NCBI RefSeq assembly: GCF_027111315.2
Contig: NZ_CP114289.2
Span: 2,108,001 to 2,172,000 of the forward strand
Direction of reading: 5' to 3'
From: Flavobacterium limnophilum
GTDB taxonomy: Bacteria; Bacteroidota; Bacteroidia; Flavobacteriales; Flavobacteriaceae
Length of the DNA: 64,000 nt
The stretch's first letter is position 1, and each line of letters begins with the position of its first letter. Positions 35,003-43,794 of the stretch are shown here, one piece after another. A program made the position numbers and the translations under genes. The notes beneath the pieces are model-generated. The model had not been told where the DNA came from. It ran no database searches and saw nothing but the letters and a program-made list of their open reading frames with translations.

Positions 35003-35485
35003 ATGAAAAGAATTATTTTATCGGCTATTATGTTAATGGGATTAGCATTCGCCGCACAGGCACAAGACATTGCAAAAAATGCTTTAGGTTTACGTTTAGG
35101 AGACAACGATGGTTTTGGTGCCGAAATCTCTTATCAAAGAGGATTGTCAAAAAATAATCGTCTAGAATTAGACTTGGGCTGGAGAAACAGCAACGATGTT
35201 GACGCATTCAAACTTGCCGGTTTATACCAATGGGTATGGAATATTGATGGAGGATTCAATTGGTATGCAGGAGTTGGTGGAGGTATAGCCAGTTGGAATG
35301 ACAACAATTTTGATGATAACGGAACATTTGTTTTTGCTGCTGGAGATATTGGAATAGAATATAGTTTCCAAGAAGCCCCAATCTTGCTTTCATTGGATTT
35401 TAGACCTGAAATTGGTGGCGACAATTACAATGGAAATAGTTATAGTTCAGATATCGCTTTGGGAGTTCGATTTAAATTTAATTAG
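35003..35485 (+). CDS. small outer-membrane beta-barrel protein
   Basis: A 160-residue exported protein (signal peptide to AQAQ). The mature part alternates aromatic and small residues (GGGIASWNDNNFDD, YQWVWNIDGGFNWYAGVGGG) and ends with ALGVRFKFN; the final Phe-x-Phe-Asn and short alternating strands are typical of small 8-strand barrels of the OmpW/OmpX kind in Bacteroidota. It would sit in the outer membrane. The ligand is unknown. A terminator follows immediately after the stop. Confidence 0.8.
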   Translation: MKRIILSAIMLMGLAFAAQAQDIAKNALGLRLGDNDGFGAEISYQRGLSKNNRLELDLGWRNSNDVDAFKLAGLYQWVWNIDGGFNWYAGVGGGIASWNDNNFDDNGTFVFAAGDIGIEYSFQEAPILLSLDFRPEIGGDNYNGNSYSSDIALGVRFKFN

Positions 35486-35504
35486 ATTCCGGAAAAACAA
35501 CAAG

Positions 35505-35539
35505 AATCCCGTTTCAAATTATTGGAACGGGATTTTTTT
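35505..35539. terminator. terminator between convergent genes
   Basis: AATCCCGTTTC pairs with GGAACGGGATT, followed by seven T; it also serves the convergent lipoprotein gene. Confidence 0.88.
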
Positions 35540-35963
35540 ATTTTATGATAATTTCTTTTTTGGAATTTATCTTGACCACACAATAGGGAGTCCTAATTTC
35601 TTGCGTGGTCATTGTGCCAGTATCGGGAGCAGTTTCTTTTACGGTAATAATTATGTTTTTATCCGTTTCAACGACACTTTCGACGCCTATTTTATACCCT
35701 CCAGATGTTTTTTCTCCCATATTCAAAACTACAAAATTGGAAGTTTGGGTATCATTCGAGTGTATTTTGTTTTTTAGTTTTTCATCATTTTGGAGCATTG
35801 CAATTTCCTTGGGTTCCGACAAAATTTCAAAAAAGCGGATGTTTGCACCACCATCTGATTGTTGGGTCAAAACTTCAAACAAAGTCTTGCTATCTGCTTG
35901 TTTTACAGACGAAGCACAGGAAACCAAAATCAATGCCAGCAAGGCTAGAAGCGCTTTTTTCAT
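35538..35963 (-). CDS. PrcB-like lipoprotein
   Basis: A 141-residue lipoprotein (lipobox LVSC, Cys16). The C-terminal 80 residues (NMGEKTSGGYKIGV, IIITVKETAPDTGTMTTQEI) match the PrcB C-terminal domain, named from the treponemal dentilisin protease subunit, here without a protease partner. Its ATG overlaps the stop codon of bshA as ATGA (35960-35963), which implies translational coupling. Role unknown; possibly envelope maintenance. Confidence 0.82.
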   Translation of the reverse strand: MKKALLALLALILVSCASSVKQADSKTLFEVLTQQSDGGANIRFFEILSEPKEIAMLQNDEKLKNKIHSNDTQTSNFVVLNMGEKTSGGYKIGVESVVETDKNIIITVKETAPDTGTMTTQEIRTPYCVVKINSKKEIIIK

Positions 35964-37093
35964 GAAAATTTATTTATGGCTTTTTGATACAACTCTTCAT
36001 ACAAAGGCAAAATATTTTTGATGTCAAATTGTTTGGCAACTGACAAGGCATTCTTTTTGAATTCCGCCAAAACCCTTTCATCCTTTAAAATTTTTATGGC
36101 ATTCTCGGCCATTTCGTCCGTATTGCCCACGTCACTCAAATACCCCGAAATTCCGTCGAAATTCACTTCGGGCAAACCTCCTGAATTACTGGAAATTACG
36201 GGAACGCTCCAGGCCATCGCTTCAAGAGCGGCAAGGCCAAAACTTTCGGTTTCGGAGGGCAGCAAGAATAAATCGGTGTAACTCAATATTTTGTCTATCT
36301 CGTTACTGTTTCCAAAGAAAATCACTTTGTCTTGAATACCTAATTCTTGGCAAAGATATTCCGCTTTTTCTTTTTCGGGACCATCGCCTACCATCATTAA
36401 TTTGGCTGGAATTTCAAGTTGAATTTTATAAAATATTTTAATAATATCCGGAATTCGCTTTACTTTTCTAAAATTACTGATATGCGTAATGATCTTTTCA
36501 TTTTCATGGGCCATGACGGAACGTCGGCAAGAAGTAACGGCTTCGACCTCGTTTTTATCCAACTCAATAAAGTTTGGAATGACCTGGATTTCGTTTTTTA
36601 TATTGAATAATTTCAGCGTATCGTCTTTCAAACTTTGGGAAACCGAAGTCACGTAATCTGATTTGTTGATGCTGAAGGTTACCGCCGATTTGTAAAATGG
36701 ATGGCTTCCCACCAAAGTAATGTCGGTTCCGTGAAGGGTGGTTATCATGGGCAAATTTATTCCTTCGTCCTTGAGCATTTGCTTGGCCATATAACCCGCA
36801 TAAGCGTGAGGAATGGCATAATGAACGTGCAATAATTCTATTTTATGCAGCTTGACCATATCGACTAATTTACTCGACAAAGCCAATTCATAGGGTTGAA
36901 AATGAAACAAGGGATATTCAGGAACATTGACTTCGTGATAATGAACATTAGGGTTAAGCAACGCCAAACGAACGGGTTGGCTGTATGTGATAAAGTGGAT
37001 TTCGTGACCGCGACGAGCCAATTCAAGACCAAGTTCCGTTGCGACAACTCCACTACCGCCAAAAGTGGGATAACAAACAATTGCTATTTTCAT
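35960..37093 (-). CDS. bshA: BshA: GlcNAc-malate synthase of bacillithiol synthesis
   Basis: A 377-residue GT4 glycosyltransferase that joins UDP-GlcNAc and L-malate, the first step of bacillithiol synthesis. It begins MKIAIVCYPTFGGSGVVATELGLELARRGHEIHF and has the family blocks HVHYAIPHAYAGYMAKQ and ETESFGLAALEAMAWSVPVI (GT4 E-x7-E motif), as in known BshA proteins. bshB and bshC are not in the window. It is the first gene of a two-gene operon with the PrcB-like lipoprotein. The bacillithiol assignment rests on strong similarity in length and motifs. Confidence 0.93.
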   Translation of the reverse strand: MKIAIVCYPTFGGSGVVATELGLELARRGHEIHFITYSQPVRLALLNPNVHYHEVNVPEYPLFHFQPYELALSSKLVDMVKLHKIELLHVHYAIPHAYAGYMAKQMLKDEGINLPMITTLHGTDITLVGSHPFYKSAVTFSINKSDYVTSVSQSLKDDTLKLFNIKNEIQVIPNFIELDKNEVEAVTSCRRSVMAHENEKIITHISNFRKVKRIPDIIKIFYKIQLEIPAKLMMVGDGPEKEKAEYLCQELGIQDKVIFFGNSNEIDKILSYTDLFLLPSETESFGLAALEAMAWSVPVISSNSGGLPEVNFDGISGYLSDVGNTDEMAENAIKILKDERVLAEFKKNALSVAKQFDIKNILPLYEELYQKAINKFS

Positions 37094-37149
37094 ATTAGTA
37101 TTTTGATGAGACGAATTTAGGCAAAATTGAAACGGTTTTGAAAAATATT

Positions 37150-37321
37150 TTTTTTAATATATCTGGCTGTTTAAAACTGCATACCCTGAATCTGGACAGC
37201 ATTTAAAATGGCCAACATCATAAGTGGAACAACAGCCAGTTTGCTTGTCAACCTTGCTGTTTATTTGTTCTCAAAGATGTTTGCCATTTTCATCGTATTG
37301 GTGTTGATGTTCCATAAATAA
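37150..37321 (-). pseudogene. relic of a heavy-metal P-type ATPase N-terminus
   Basis: On the minus strand: MEHQHQYDENGKHL, a TGA where a CC-containing stretch is expected, then NSKVDKQTGCCST and a short Cys-rich tail. From memory, His/Cys-rich starts like this belong to metal-exporting P-type ATPases in Flavobacteria; here only about 50 codons remain, disrupted. It lies downstream of the TonB receptor and its Cys-rich partner on the same strand. Assignment is tentative. Confidence 0.4.
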
Positions 37322-37363
37322 TTACTTTCCATTCCCTAAGAATCAATACCTGCCCACAACCGA

Positions 37364-39544
37364 TTAAAATTTCATTTTAACCCCAAAATTGAATACAAAA
37401 CCTTCTGTATAGGTCCAAATCTCATCAAAAGTAGGACTGTTGGCTGGACCATTAACCACCCTTTTGTAATTACTTTGCCTGGTATCGGTGAAATTTTCAA
37501 AGTTTATGAAAAAATTGTAGTTTTCCCATATTGTCTTTTGAGCCATTGCTCCAAATTTCCAGAATGTCGGTGTTTGATAACCATTGTATAAATATTGGTG
37601 ATCCGTGAAATAGCCTTCTAGTCCAATTTTAAAATTATCTTCCTTCTCATACATCAGTATCAAATTTAACTTGTTTTTGGGCACCAAGGGTAAAAATTGG
37701 TGGCCTTCAAGGTATTTTGCTTTTACATCAGTGAATGTATATCCCACAAAAAGTTTTACATCTTGATCATAAATAAATTTAAGATTGCTTTCAAAACCAT
37801 TGCTAGTAACAGGATTATCAGCATTAACAAAGAAATACCCAGCATTATTATTTTGTAAAACCAAGGGTTTATTAATCTTTGTTGAAAAAAACATGTGATT
37901 CATGCTAAACGACAAATCATTGGTTATTCGTCTATTAAAATTGACGTCAAATGTTCCTCCAATACTTTTTTCAGCCACGACATTGTTTAATGCCAAAATA
38001 TTTTGGTATTGCATTGTTTCCGTTTGTTCCGTGAAAACAGAAGGGATTTTATACCCTGAACCGCCAGTAACCCTGCTGCTCCATTGGCGATTTATTTTGA
38101 ATAATGCCGAAATTCTTGGCAACACAAAGGCTTGATTTTTAGAATAATTCGGGTTGGAATAGTGTACATTATCCAAACGCAAGCCGCTTTCTAATTTTAT
38201 ATTTTCGGCAACATCCCAAGTATGCTGAATGTATGCTCCCGTAGTGAAGGATTTTGAATCCAATAGGGCGCTATCTTTTTGTTTGAAATTATCGTAAATT
38301 AGATTTATCCCTCCCAAAAGAGTAAATTTTTCCTTGTTCCAAACATAGGAAGCGTCTGTATAAGTATTGGTGTTTACCCCTGAGAACAAATAATTTGGGA
38401 TATTAATTTTTCGGTCGAAAAGGTTTAAACTTTGTTTCAATTTGAAACTATTTTTATTTTCAAATTTTTTGTCGAATTCAACCGTAGTCGTATTTCTTAT
38501 GGTATTATTTTCTTCAAAATAAGTATGAATCCCGTCTGAATCCCCTTTTATGACCTGCATATCGCCACCTCTAAGATCTCCTTTCGAAAAACTATTTCCA
38601 ATCATCAATGAGGAATTTTCGGTTGGGTAATAAAACAATTGAGGATTTACGGTAAAATTAGTCCCCTTTGGAATTTCAGAAAAACCATCCTTGTCAACGT
38701 CATAGGCTTGCTGGAAATTAGCCAATCCCATTAGGGTATAGCCAAACTTTCCTTTTCTTTTAGAAGCATAAGCTCCTATATTGGATTGTCCCACATTGGA
38801 TTGATTGAGTATTATATCATATTCTCCTTCTGTTTTTGGTTTTTTGGAAATAAAATCGATAACCCCTGCAATGGCACCACCGCCATACAAAGTAGATACT
38901 GGTCCTTTTATTACTTCAATCTGCTGCAAATCTAAAGGAGGGATTTCCAAAACACTAAGACCACTGGCAAAGTTTCCGAAATTGGCATACCCATCTTTAA
39001 GAAGTTGCGAATATCGACCGTCTAAACCTTGCATCCGAATGCTTGCATTCCCGCTGGTAGCAGAGGTTTGTTGCACATTAATTCCAGTGCTTTCCTGAAG
39101 AACCACAGACACGTTGGCTACTTTCATGTTGCTTTTTTCGTCCAGCTCTTCTCCATCCATAATTTCAATGCGTGTCGGTGTATTTTTTATGGTTCTACTG
39201 GTGCGGGTAGATTGCACGACAACTTCGGTTAACTCAGTGCCTTCTGTGGATTCAAGGCTTATTTGCAAGGTGTCGTTAATGGATAATGGGAAGTCTAAAG
39301 ATTCTATTTTTGATTCGTATCCTGCACAGCTAAAAGCAATTTGTTGTTTGCCGTTCGGAATATTTTCAAGTGCTACAAAACCGTTTTTATCAGTGGTTTT
39401 CTCACTGTCAGTATTCCTAATTTGTGCTTTTGCACCAACCAATAGTTCGCCTGTATTGCCATTTTTAACAACGGCCTTCAAAGTGTTTTGACTGTTTGAT
39501 GCAATAGTCATCAAAACAGTCAAAATAAAAAAATATTTTGTCAT
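37364..39544 (-). CDS. TonB-dependent receptor
   Basis: A 726-residue outer-membrane receptor. Signal peptide (to about residue 18), carboxypeptidase-regulatory-like domain (NGNTGELLVGAKAQIRNT, about 25-110), plug (from SRTIKNTPTRIEIMDGEEL, including GLDGRYSQLLKDG and EVIKGPVSTLYGGGAIAGV) and a 22-strand barrel ending VFNFGVKMKF. The plug and barrel are complete. Downstream of the DUF6660-like gene and upstream of a metal-ATPase relic, so uptake or sensing of a metal complex is plausible; the ligand is not readable. Confidence 0.95.
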   Translation of the reverse strand: MTKYFFILTVLMTIASNSQNTLKAVVKNGNTGELLVGAKAQIRNTDSEKTTDKNGFVALENIPNGKQQIAFSCAGYESKIESLDFPLSINDTLQISLESTEGTELTEVVVQSTRTSRTIKNTPTRIEIMDGEELDEKSNMKVANVSVVLQESTGINVQQTSATSGNASIRMQGLDGRYSQLLKDGYANFGNFASGLSVLEIPPLDLQQIEVIKGPVSTLYGGGAIAGVIDFISKKPKTEGEYDIILNQSNVGQSNIGAYASKRKGKFGYTLMGLANFQQAYDVDKDGFSEIPKGTNFTVNPQLFYYPTENSSLMIGNSFSKGDLRGGDMQVIKGDSDGIHTYFEENNTIRNTTTVEFDKKFENKNSFKLKQSLNLFDRKINIPNYLFSGVNTNTYTDASYVWNKEKFTLLGGINLIYDNFKQKDSALLDSKSFTTGAYIQHTWDVAENIKLESGLRLDNVHYSNPNYSKNQAFVLPRISALFKINRQWSSRVTGGSGYKIPSVFTEQTETMQYQNILALNNVVAEKSIGGTFDVNFNRRITNDLSFSMNHMFFSTKINKPLVLQNNNAGYFFVNADNPVTSNGFESNLKFIYDQDVKLFVGYTFTDVKAKYLEGHQFLPLVPKNKLNLILMYEKEDNFKIGLEGYFTDHQYLYNGYQTPTFWKFGAMAQKTIWENYNFFINFENFTDTRQSNYKRVVNGPANSPTFDEIWTYTEGFVFNFGVKMKF

Positions 39545-39649
39545 TTAAATTTAAGTTTTAATCATAAACAATTAATTACAAGAACTATAAAATAGCCTTA
39601 TACTGTTTTTTTGAATAGGTACATTATTCCTATTCTAAATTACTAATTC

Positions 39650-39964
39650 TTAAATTATTTGAGGGGGTTGCCAAATACTTCCGAAAAAATTGGAAGTAAG
39701 AATTGATTGGTATTGGGGTATTTTTTTGTCAATTAGAGTTTTGACAGCAATAAAATTGTAATTGTGGATGGTATTGTAAACGAAACCTTGACAACCGCAA
39801 CAGTTGCAAATACACAAAGGCGAACAGGCATCCTTGTTGTGGGTATGGCTTGATTCCTTGTTGCTGGTAACTTTATTGCAAGTTGCAACATCCTCCATGT
39901 CTGCGCAAGGCAAACACGAAAGTGTCATTAAAAATATTGATAATATGAAGTTCAATAATTTCAT
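39650..39964 (-). CDS. small Cys-rich protein (DUF6660-like)
   Basis: A 104-residue protein starting MKLLNFILSIFLMTLSCLPC, with a dense central stretch NKDACSPLCICNCCGCQGF. Proteins of this kind are found beside metal-linked TonB receptors in Bacteroidota (family recollection). The signal-like N-terminus and Cys/His-rich core suggest envelope metal handling. It lies 105 bp upstream of the TonB receptor on the same strand, probably one operon. The start at 39964 was chosen because longer starts add residues before the signal peptide. Confidence 0.75.
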   Translation of the reverse strand: MKLLNFILSIFLMTLSCLPCADMEDVATCNKVTSNKESSHTHNKDACSPLCICNCCGCQGFVYNTIHNYNFIAVKTLIDKKIPQYQSILTSNFFGSIWQPPQII

Positions 39965-40030
39965 TCCCATGCCACTATAATTATAAGCTTCAACTAGAAA
40001 ACAATTATTTCCAACCAATGATTCAATTGA

Positions 40031-40513
40031 TTAGAAAAAACGACTGTGCCAGCTGTCCATGGCTGGAACTTCCCAGGATTCGTTGTATTCTTGGATGGTA
40101 TTGACCAAATTATTAAAAACGATGGTGTTTTCGGTAACGGCTTTTTCCTTGGCCATTTTTTTGAAATCAATCAAGGTTTTGTGCGCAATGTGTTCCCCAT
40201 TTTTGAAAGTAACATTCATTTTATCCAACAAATCCACATTGTATTTTTGTTCCAATTTTTGGATAAATTGCACTGAATTGTCTATCGAACAACCTGATGC
40301 GGCTTGTACTTCCTGGTTTACGGCAATAATAATGAATCGGTTGTATTTCATTTGATACGACGATTCCAGGCTTACACTGTGTGATTCCCAACTTTCCAGA
40401 AAAGATTTCACGTCGTTTTCAATTTCGGAAAATTCTGCATCCGAAAATTTTCTATTAGATTGATAAATCCAGATTTTGGATTCTTCGGGTAAATTTTCAA
40501 AAGGAATATACAT
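40031..40513 (-). CDS. conserved hypothetical protein (often mislabelled ABC ATPase)
   Basis: A 160-residue cytoplasmic protein starting MYIPFENLPEESKIWIYQSNRKFS and ending DSWHSRFF. It has no Walker motifs, so the database label ABC transporter ATPase seen on relatives is not supported. Blocks SHSVSLESSYQMKYNRFIIIAV and ASGCSIDNSVQFIQKLEQ are conserved. It is the last gene of the Fe-S protein group on the minus strand, 51 bp after the CCG protein. A role linked to that group is possible but unknown. Confidence 0.7.
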   Translation of the reverse strand: MYIPFENLPEESKIWIYQSNRKFSDAEFSEIENDVKSFLESWESHSVSLESSYQMKYNRFIIIAVNQEVQAASGCSIDNSVQFIQKLEQKYNVDLLDKMNVTFKNGEHIAHKTLIDFKKMAKEKAVTENTIVFNNLVNTIQEYNESWEVPAMDSWHSRFF

Positions 40514-40564
40514 GGTAATTATGAGTTATGAATTATGAGTTATAAAACCCAATTCGTAATTGAT

Positions 40565-41356
40565 TTATAAATCTTGTGCGTTGGCAATGAGTTCAGCGAT
40601 GTCCATCACTTTTACCGAGCCTTCTTTTTCTTTGTTTTTGATGCCGTCGGTCATCATGGTGTTGCAAAACGGACAACCTGCAGCAATAATATCTGGAGCT
40701 GTTTCTAGCGCTTCTTCGGTTCTTTCGACATTGATTTCCTTGTTTCCAGGTTCGGCATCCTTGAACATTTGCGCACCACCGGCTCCGCAACATAATCCAT
40801 TGGCACGGGAACGTTTCATTTCGACCAATTCGGCATCCAATTTTTGAATTAAATCGCGAGGAGCTTCATAGACTTTATTGGCTCTTCCCAAATAACAAGG
40901 ATCATGAAAGGTAATGCGTTTTCCTTTAAATTGTCCGCCTTCAATGGTTAATCTTCCGTCGTCCAACAAGGATTTCAGGAATTCGGTGTGATGTAAAACT
41001 TCATATTTCCCTCCCAATTCCGGATATTCGTTTTTCAAGGTATTGAAACAATGCGGGCAAGCGGTAACGATTTTTTTGACTTCATAGCCATTCAAGACTT
41101 CGATGTTCATCATGGCCTGCATCTGAAACAAGAACTCGTTTCCTGCTCTTTTTGCAGGATCACCGGTACAACTTTCTTCGGTTCCCAAAACAGCGAAAGA
41201 AACATTGGCACGATTCAAGATTCGCACAAACGCCTTGGTTATTTTTTTGGATCTATCATCAAAACTTCCAGCACAACCCACCCAAAACAGCACTTCTGGT
41301 TGTTTTCCTTGGGTCATCATTTCGGCCATTGTTGGTACTATTAAAACTTCTGACAT
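40565..41356 (-). CDS. CCG-domain Fe-S protein (HdrB/LutA-like)
   Basis: A 263-residue protein with two cysteine-rich CCG domains of the heterodisulfide-reductase B / lactate-oxidation type. N-terminal WVGCAGSFDDR, then CPHCFNTLKNEYP, HHTEFL, FHDPCYLGR, LCCGAGGAQMF and CPFCNTMMTDG supply the Cys ligands for unusual Fe-S clusters. It is adjacent (71 bp) to a membrane Fe-S protein that would pass electrons from menaquinone or ferredoxin. The natural substrate is unknown; in this phylum the pair lies beside envelope genes as here. Confidence 0.9.
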   Translation of the reverse strand: MSEVLIVPTMAEMMTQGKQPEVLFWVGCAGSFDDRSKKITKAFVRILNRANVSFAVLGTEESCTGDPAKRAGNEFLFQMQAMMNIEVLNGYEVKKIVTACPHCFNTLKNEYPELGGKYEVLHHTEFLKSLLDDGRLTIEGGQFKGKRITFHDPCYLGRANKVYEAPRDLIQKLDAELVEMKRSRANGLCCGAGGAQMFKDAEPGNKEINVERTEEALETAPDIIAAGCPFCNTMMTDGIKNKEKEGSVKVMDIAELIANAQDL

Positions 41357-41427
41357 TGTATTTTGTTTAATCGGTTAATCGGCTAAACGTTTAACCGATT
41401 AAGCGATTAAACATTTAAACTTTTCCA

Positions 41428-42762
41428 CTATATTTCGTTTTTCCAGTTCAATCGGTCTTGTTGGTTGTATTGCCATGGCGCACCGTTGTTTTCTATATTG
41501 CTCATCATGGCGTTCAATGAGGTTGGCGCGGCACTTTGTTCCATTACCAGATAGCGTCTCATATCCATGATAATCGAAAGCGGACTGATATTTACAGGAC
41601 ATTCCTCGACACAAGCATTACATGAAGTACAAGCCCACAACTCTTCGGGCGTGATGTAATCATTCAACAATGATTTGTTGTCAGGAACAAAAATTCCTTT
41701 ATTGGCATCAATGTTTTTTCCCACTTCTTCTATTCTATCTCTCGTGTCCATCATAATTTTACGAGGCGATAATTTTTTCCCAGTGATATTGGCGGGACAA
41801 GCCGAAGTACAACGACCACATTCCGTGCAAGTATAAGCATTCAACAATTGCACCCAATTCAAATCTTGGATGTCGCTGGCACCAAATTTGGAAGGAACTT
41901 CATTTTCTGCTGGAGCTGGGGTCGCATAAGGATCGGCATTGGGATCCATCATCAATTTTACCTCATTGGTAACGGATTCTAAATTGTCGAATTGTCCTTC
42001 TGGATTAAGGTTGGCAAAATAAGTATTTGGGAAAGCCAACAAGATATGTAGGTGTTTGGAGAAATACAAATAATTCATGAAACACAAAATCCCGACGATG
42101 TGCAACCACCAAAAAACTTCGTTAAGCAACAGAACCAATTCATTGGACATTCCATTAAATAAAGGTTCGATAAATTGGCTTATTGGAAAAGAACCTGCTT
42201 TCATGAAATGGGAAAATCCACCAGGCACGTTTTGCAAATGCAAGTCTGTGGCGTTCATCAACAAGAACAATGACATCAAAACGATCTCGAAATACAGAAT
42301 ATAATTGGCGTCACTTTTAGGAAAACCGGTTAAATCTTTATTGGCAAAACGTTTCAGCTTGATGATATTTCTTCTTGTCCAAAAAGCAAGAACGGCTACT
42401 AAAACCAACAAAGCAAGTATTTCAAAAGAACCGATTAGAACATCATAAACGATTCCGATAGGTGCAAAAATCCTGTGAGTTCCAAATAAACCATCAATAA
42501 TAATTTCCAACAATTCGATATTGATGATGACAAAACCAACGTAAACAATGATGTGAAGTATTCCTGCAACAGGTCTTTTTACCATTTTGGATTGCCCAAG
42601 CGCAATCATTGCCATATTTCTCCAACGAGCTTTGGGATTGTCTTTACGATTTACGGCAGTACCCAGATTGATGTTTCGGATTATTTTTTTTACATTCAAA
42701 TAAAAATAACCAAATCCTACAAACAGCAGTATTGCAAATAATATATTGTCCAAATAGCCCAT
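41428..42762 (-). CDS. membrane Fe-S protein with 4Fe-4S dicluster
   Basis: A 444-residue integral membrane protein: about six helices (residues 1-240), then a soluble domain with two 4Fe-4S motifs, CTECGRCTSACPANI and CTSCNACVEECPVNI, near residues 315-395. Helices with His residues are like HdrE/NarI b-type cytochrome subunits. It probably transfers electrons between the quinone pool and the CCG protein encoded next. Gene order MCE-Fe-S-CCG is typical of Flavobacteria from memory. Confidence 0.9.
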   Translation of the reverse strand: MGYLDNILFAILLFVGFGYFYLNVKKIIRNINLGTAVNRKDNPKARWRNMAMIALGQSKMVKRPVAGILHIIVYVGFVIINIELLEIIIDGLFGTHRIFAPIGIVYDVLIGSFEILALLVLVAVLAFWTRRNIIKLKRFANKDLTGFPKSDANYILYFEIVLMSLFLLMNATDLHLQNVPGGFSHFMKAGSFPISQFIEPLFNGMSNELVLLLNEVFWWLHIVGILCFMNYLYFSKHLHILLAFPNTYFANLNPEGQFDNLESVTNEVKLMMDPNADPYATPAPAENEVPSKFGASDIQDLNWVQLLNAYTCTECGRCTSACPANITGKKLSPRKIMMDTRDRIEEVGKNIDANKGIFVPDNKSLLNDYITPEELWACTSCNACVEECPVNISPLSIIMDMRRYLVMEQSAAPTSLNAMMSNIENNGAPWQYNQQDRLNWKNEI

Positions 42763-42767
42763 AATTG

Positions 42768-43733
42768 CTAGTTTTTAGCTTTGGCAACTGTATCGTTTAC
42801 AGGAGCAACATAAGGTTTGTTTTTCTTTCCAAAAACAGAAACATTCACGTATCGTGTTGGATTTAGACGAACATCTTCCAACAGCAATTCCAATTCTTTT
42901 GAAGTTTTTGATAAATTATTGTACAAAGCTTCATCATTCAACATTTTGCCCATAGACCCTTTTCCGGCTTGAAGATTTGCCATAATTTTATCGACACTGG
43001 CCAAAGTTTTTTCAAGATTTTTGGCTGTTTGCCCTAAATTAGCTTTGTTCAGGGAATCGGAGATTTTGGAAAAGTCGCTGGATATTTTGTTAAAGTTGCT
43101 TACCGTTCCATTTATTTTGCTTTTGTTGTCGGCCAACATGCTGTTCACGTTTGCGGAAGCCTTGTGAAATTCCTCTATGGTTTTGCTTAATTCAGACAGA
43201 CTTTTTTTCAAATCGGCTTGCCCTTGCTTGTCCATTACGTTCTTGAAACTGATCACCAACTCATCCGAGTTGCGAATCAACTTCTCGAATTTTTCTTGAA
43301 GTGGCACCAATTTTTCTTTTAAGGATTCCGTAATCCCTGCCGTTATCTCCCCTTTTAACATATCGCCATCGTCCACAATTGTTTTGTCGGCATAATTGGG
43401 ATAAATGGCAATTTGTTTTCCTGCTATAAATCCAGGTTCGTATATGGCTGCTTTACTCGATTTAGAAATAGGAAAGTCGGTTTTTAATTGTAATTCAACT
43501 AAAATTTTTCCAGTATTCTGGTTAATTGTAATATTGCTGATATTACCTACAACAAGGCCGTTAAGCGTTACGGAAGCTGATTTTACTATTCCCTCTACAT
43601 TATCGTATTCGACGTATAAAGTTTTGTAATTGGTAAAAAGGTCTTTTCCTTTTATATAGCTGTAACCCCAAATAAAGAGTAAAATAGACGAAATGACTAA
43701 TATGGCGGTTTTAATTTCTCGTGTTAATTTCAA
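42768..43733 (-). CDS. MlaD/MCE-family lipid transport protein
   Basis: A 321-residue protein with one N-terminal membrane helix (about 9-25) and an MCE domain (about 36-115: VEYDNVEGIVKSASVTLNGLVVGNI). A long helical region (about 120-290) may form oligomers, ending in a short tail. MCE proteins shuttle phospholipids between the inner and outer membranes. No MlaE permease or MlaF ATPase lies adjacent, so the partners are elsewhere. The stop and the next gene start are separated by 5 bp. Confidence 0.9.
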   Translation of the reverse strand: MKLTREIKTAILVISSILLFIWGYSYIKGKDLFTNYKTLYVEYDNVEGIVKSASVTLNGLVVGNISNITINQNTGKILVELQLKTDFPISKSSKAAIYEPGFIAGKQIAIYPNYADKTIVDDGDMLKGEITAGITESLKEKLVPLQEKFEKLIRNSDELVISFKNVMDKQGQADLKKSLSELSKTIEEFHKASANVNSMLADNKSKINGTVSNFNKISSDFSKISDSLNKANLGQTAKNLEKTLASVDKIMANLQAGKGSMGKMLNDEALYNNLSKTSKELELLLEDVRLNPTRYVNVSVFGKKNKPYVAPVNDTVAKAKN

Positions 43734-43794
43734 AATATAAGTATATTGGATTGGGGCAAATTTAATATAAAATAATTAAACTTGCCGTTATTAA

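Noticed and set aside
35538..35963. Protease operon subunit of the dentilisin type
   Set aside because: Only the PrcB-like domain is present; no protease gene lies beside it.
37208..37321. 37-residue hydrophobic plus-strand frame
   Set aside because: It is the antisense of a better-supported His/Cys-rich relic on the minus strand.
40031..40513. ABC transporter ATPase
   Set aside because: No Walker A, signature or Walker B motif in the protein.
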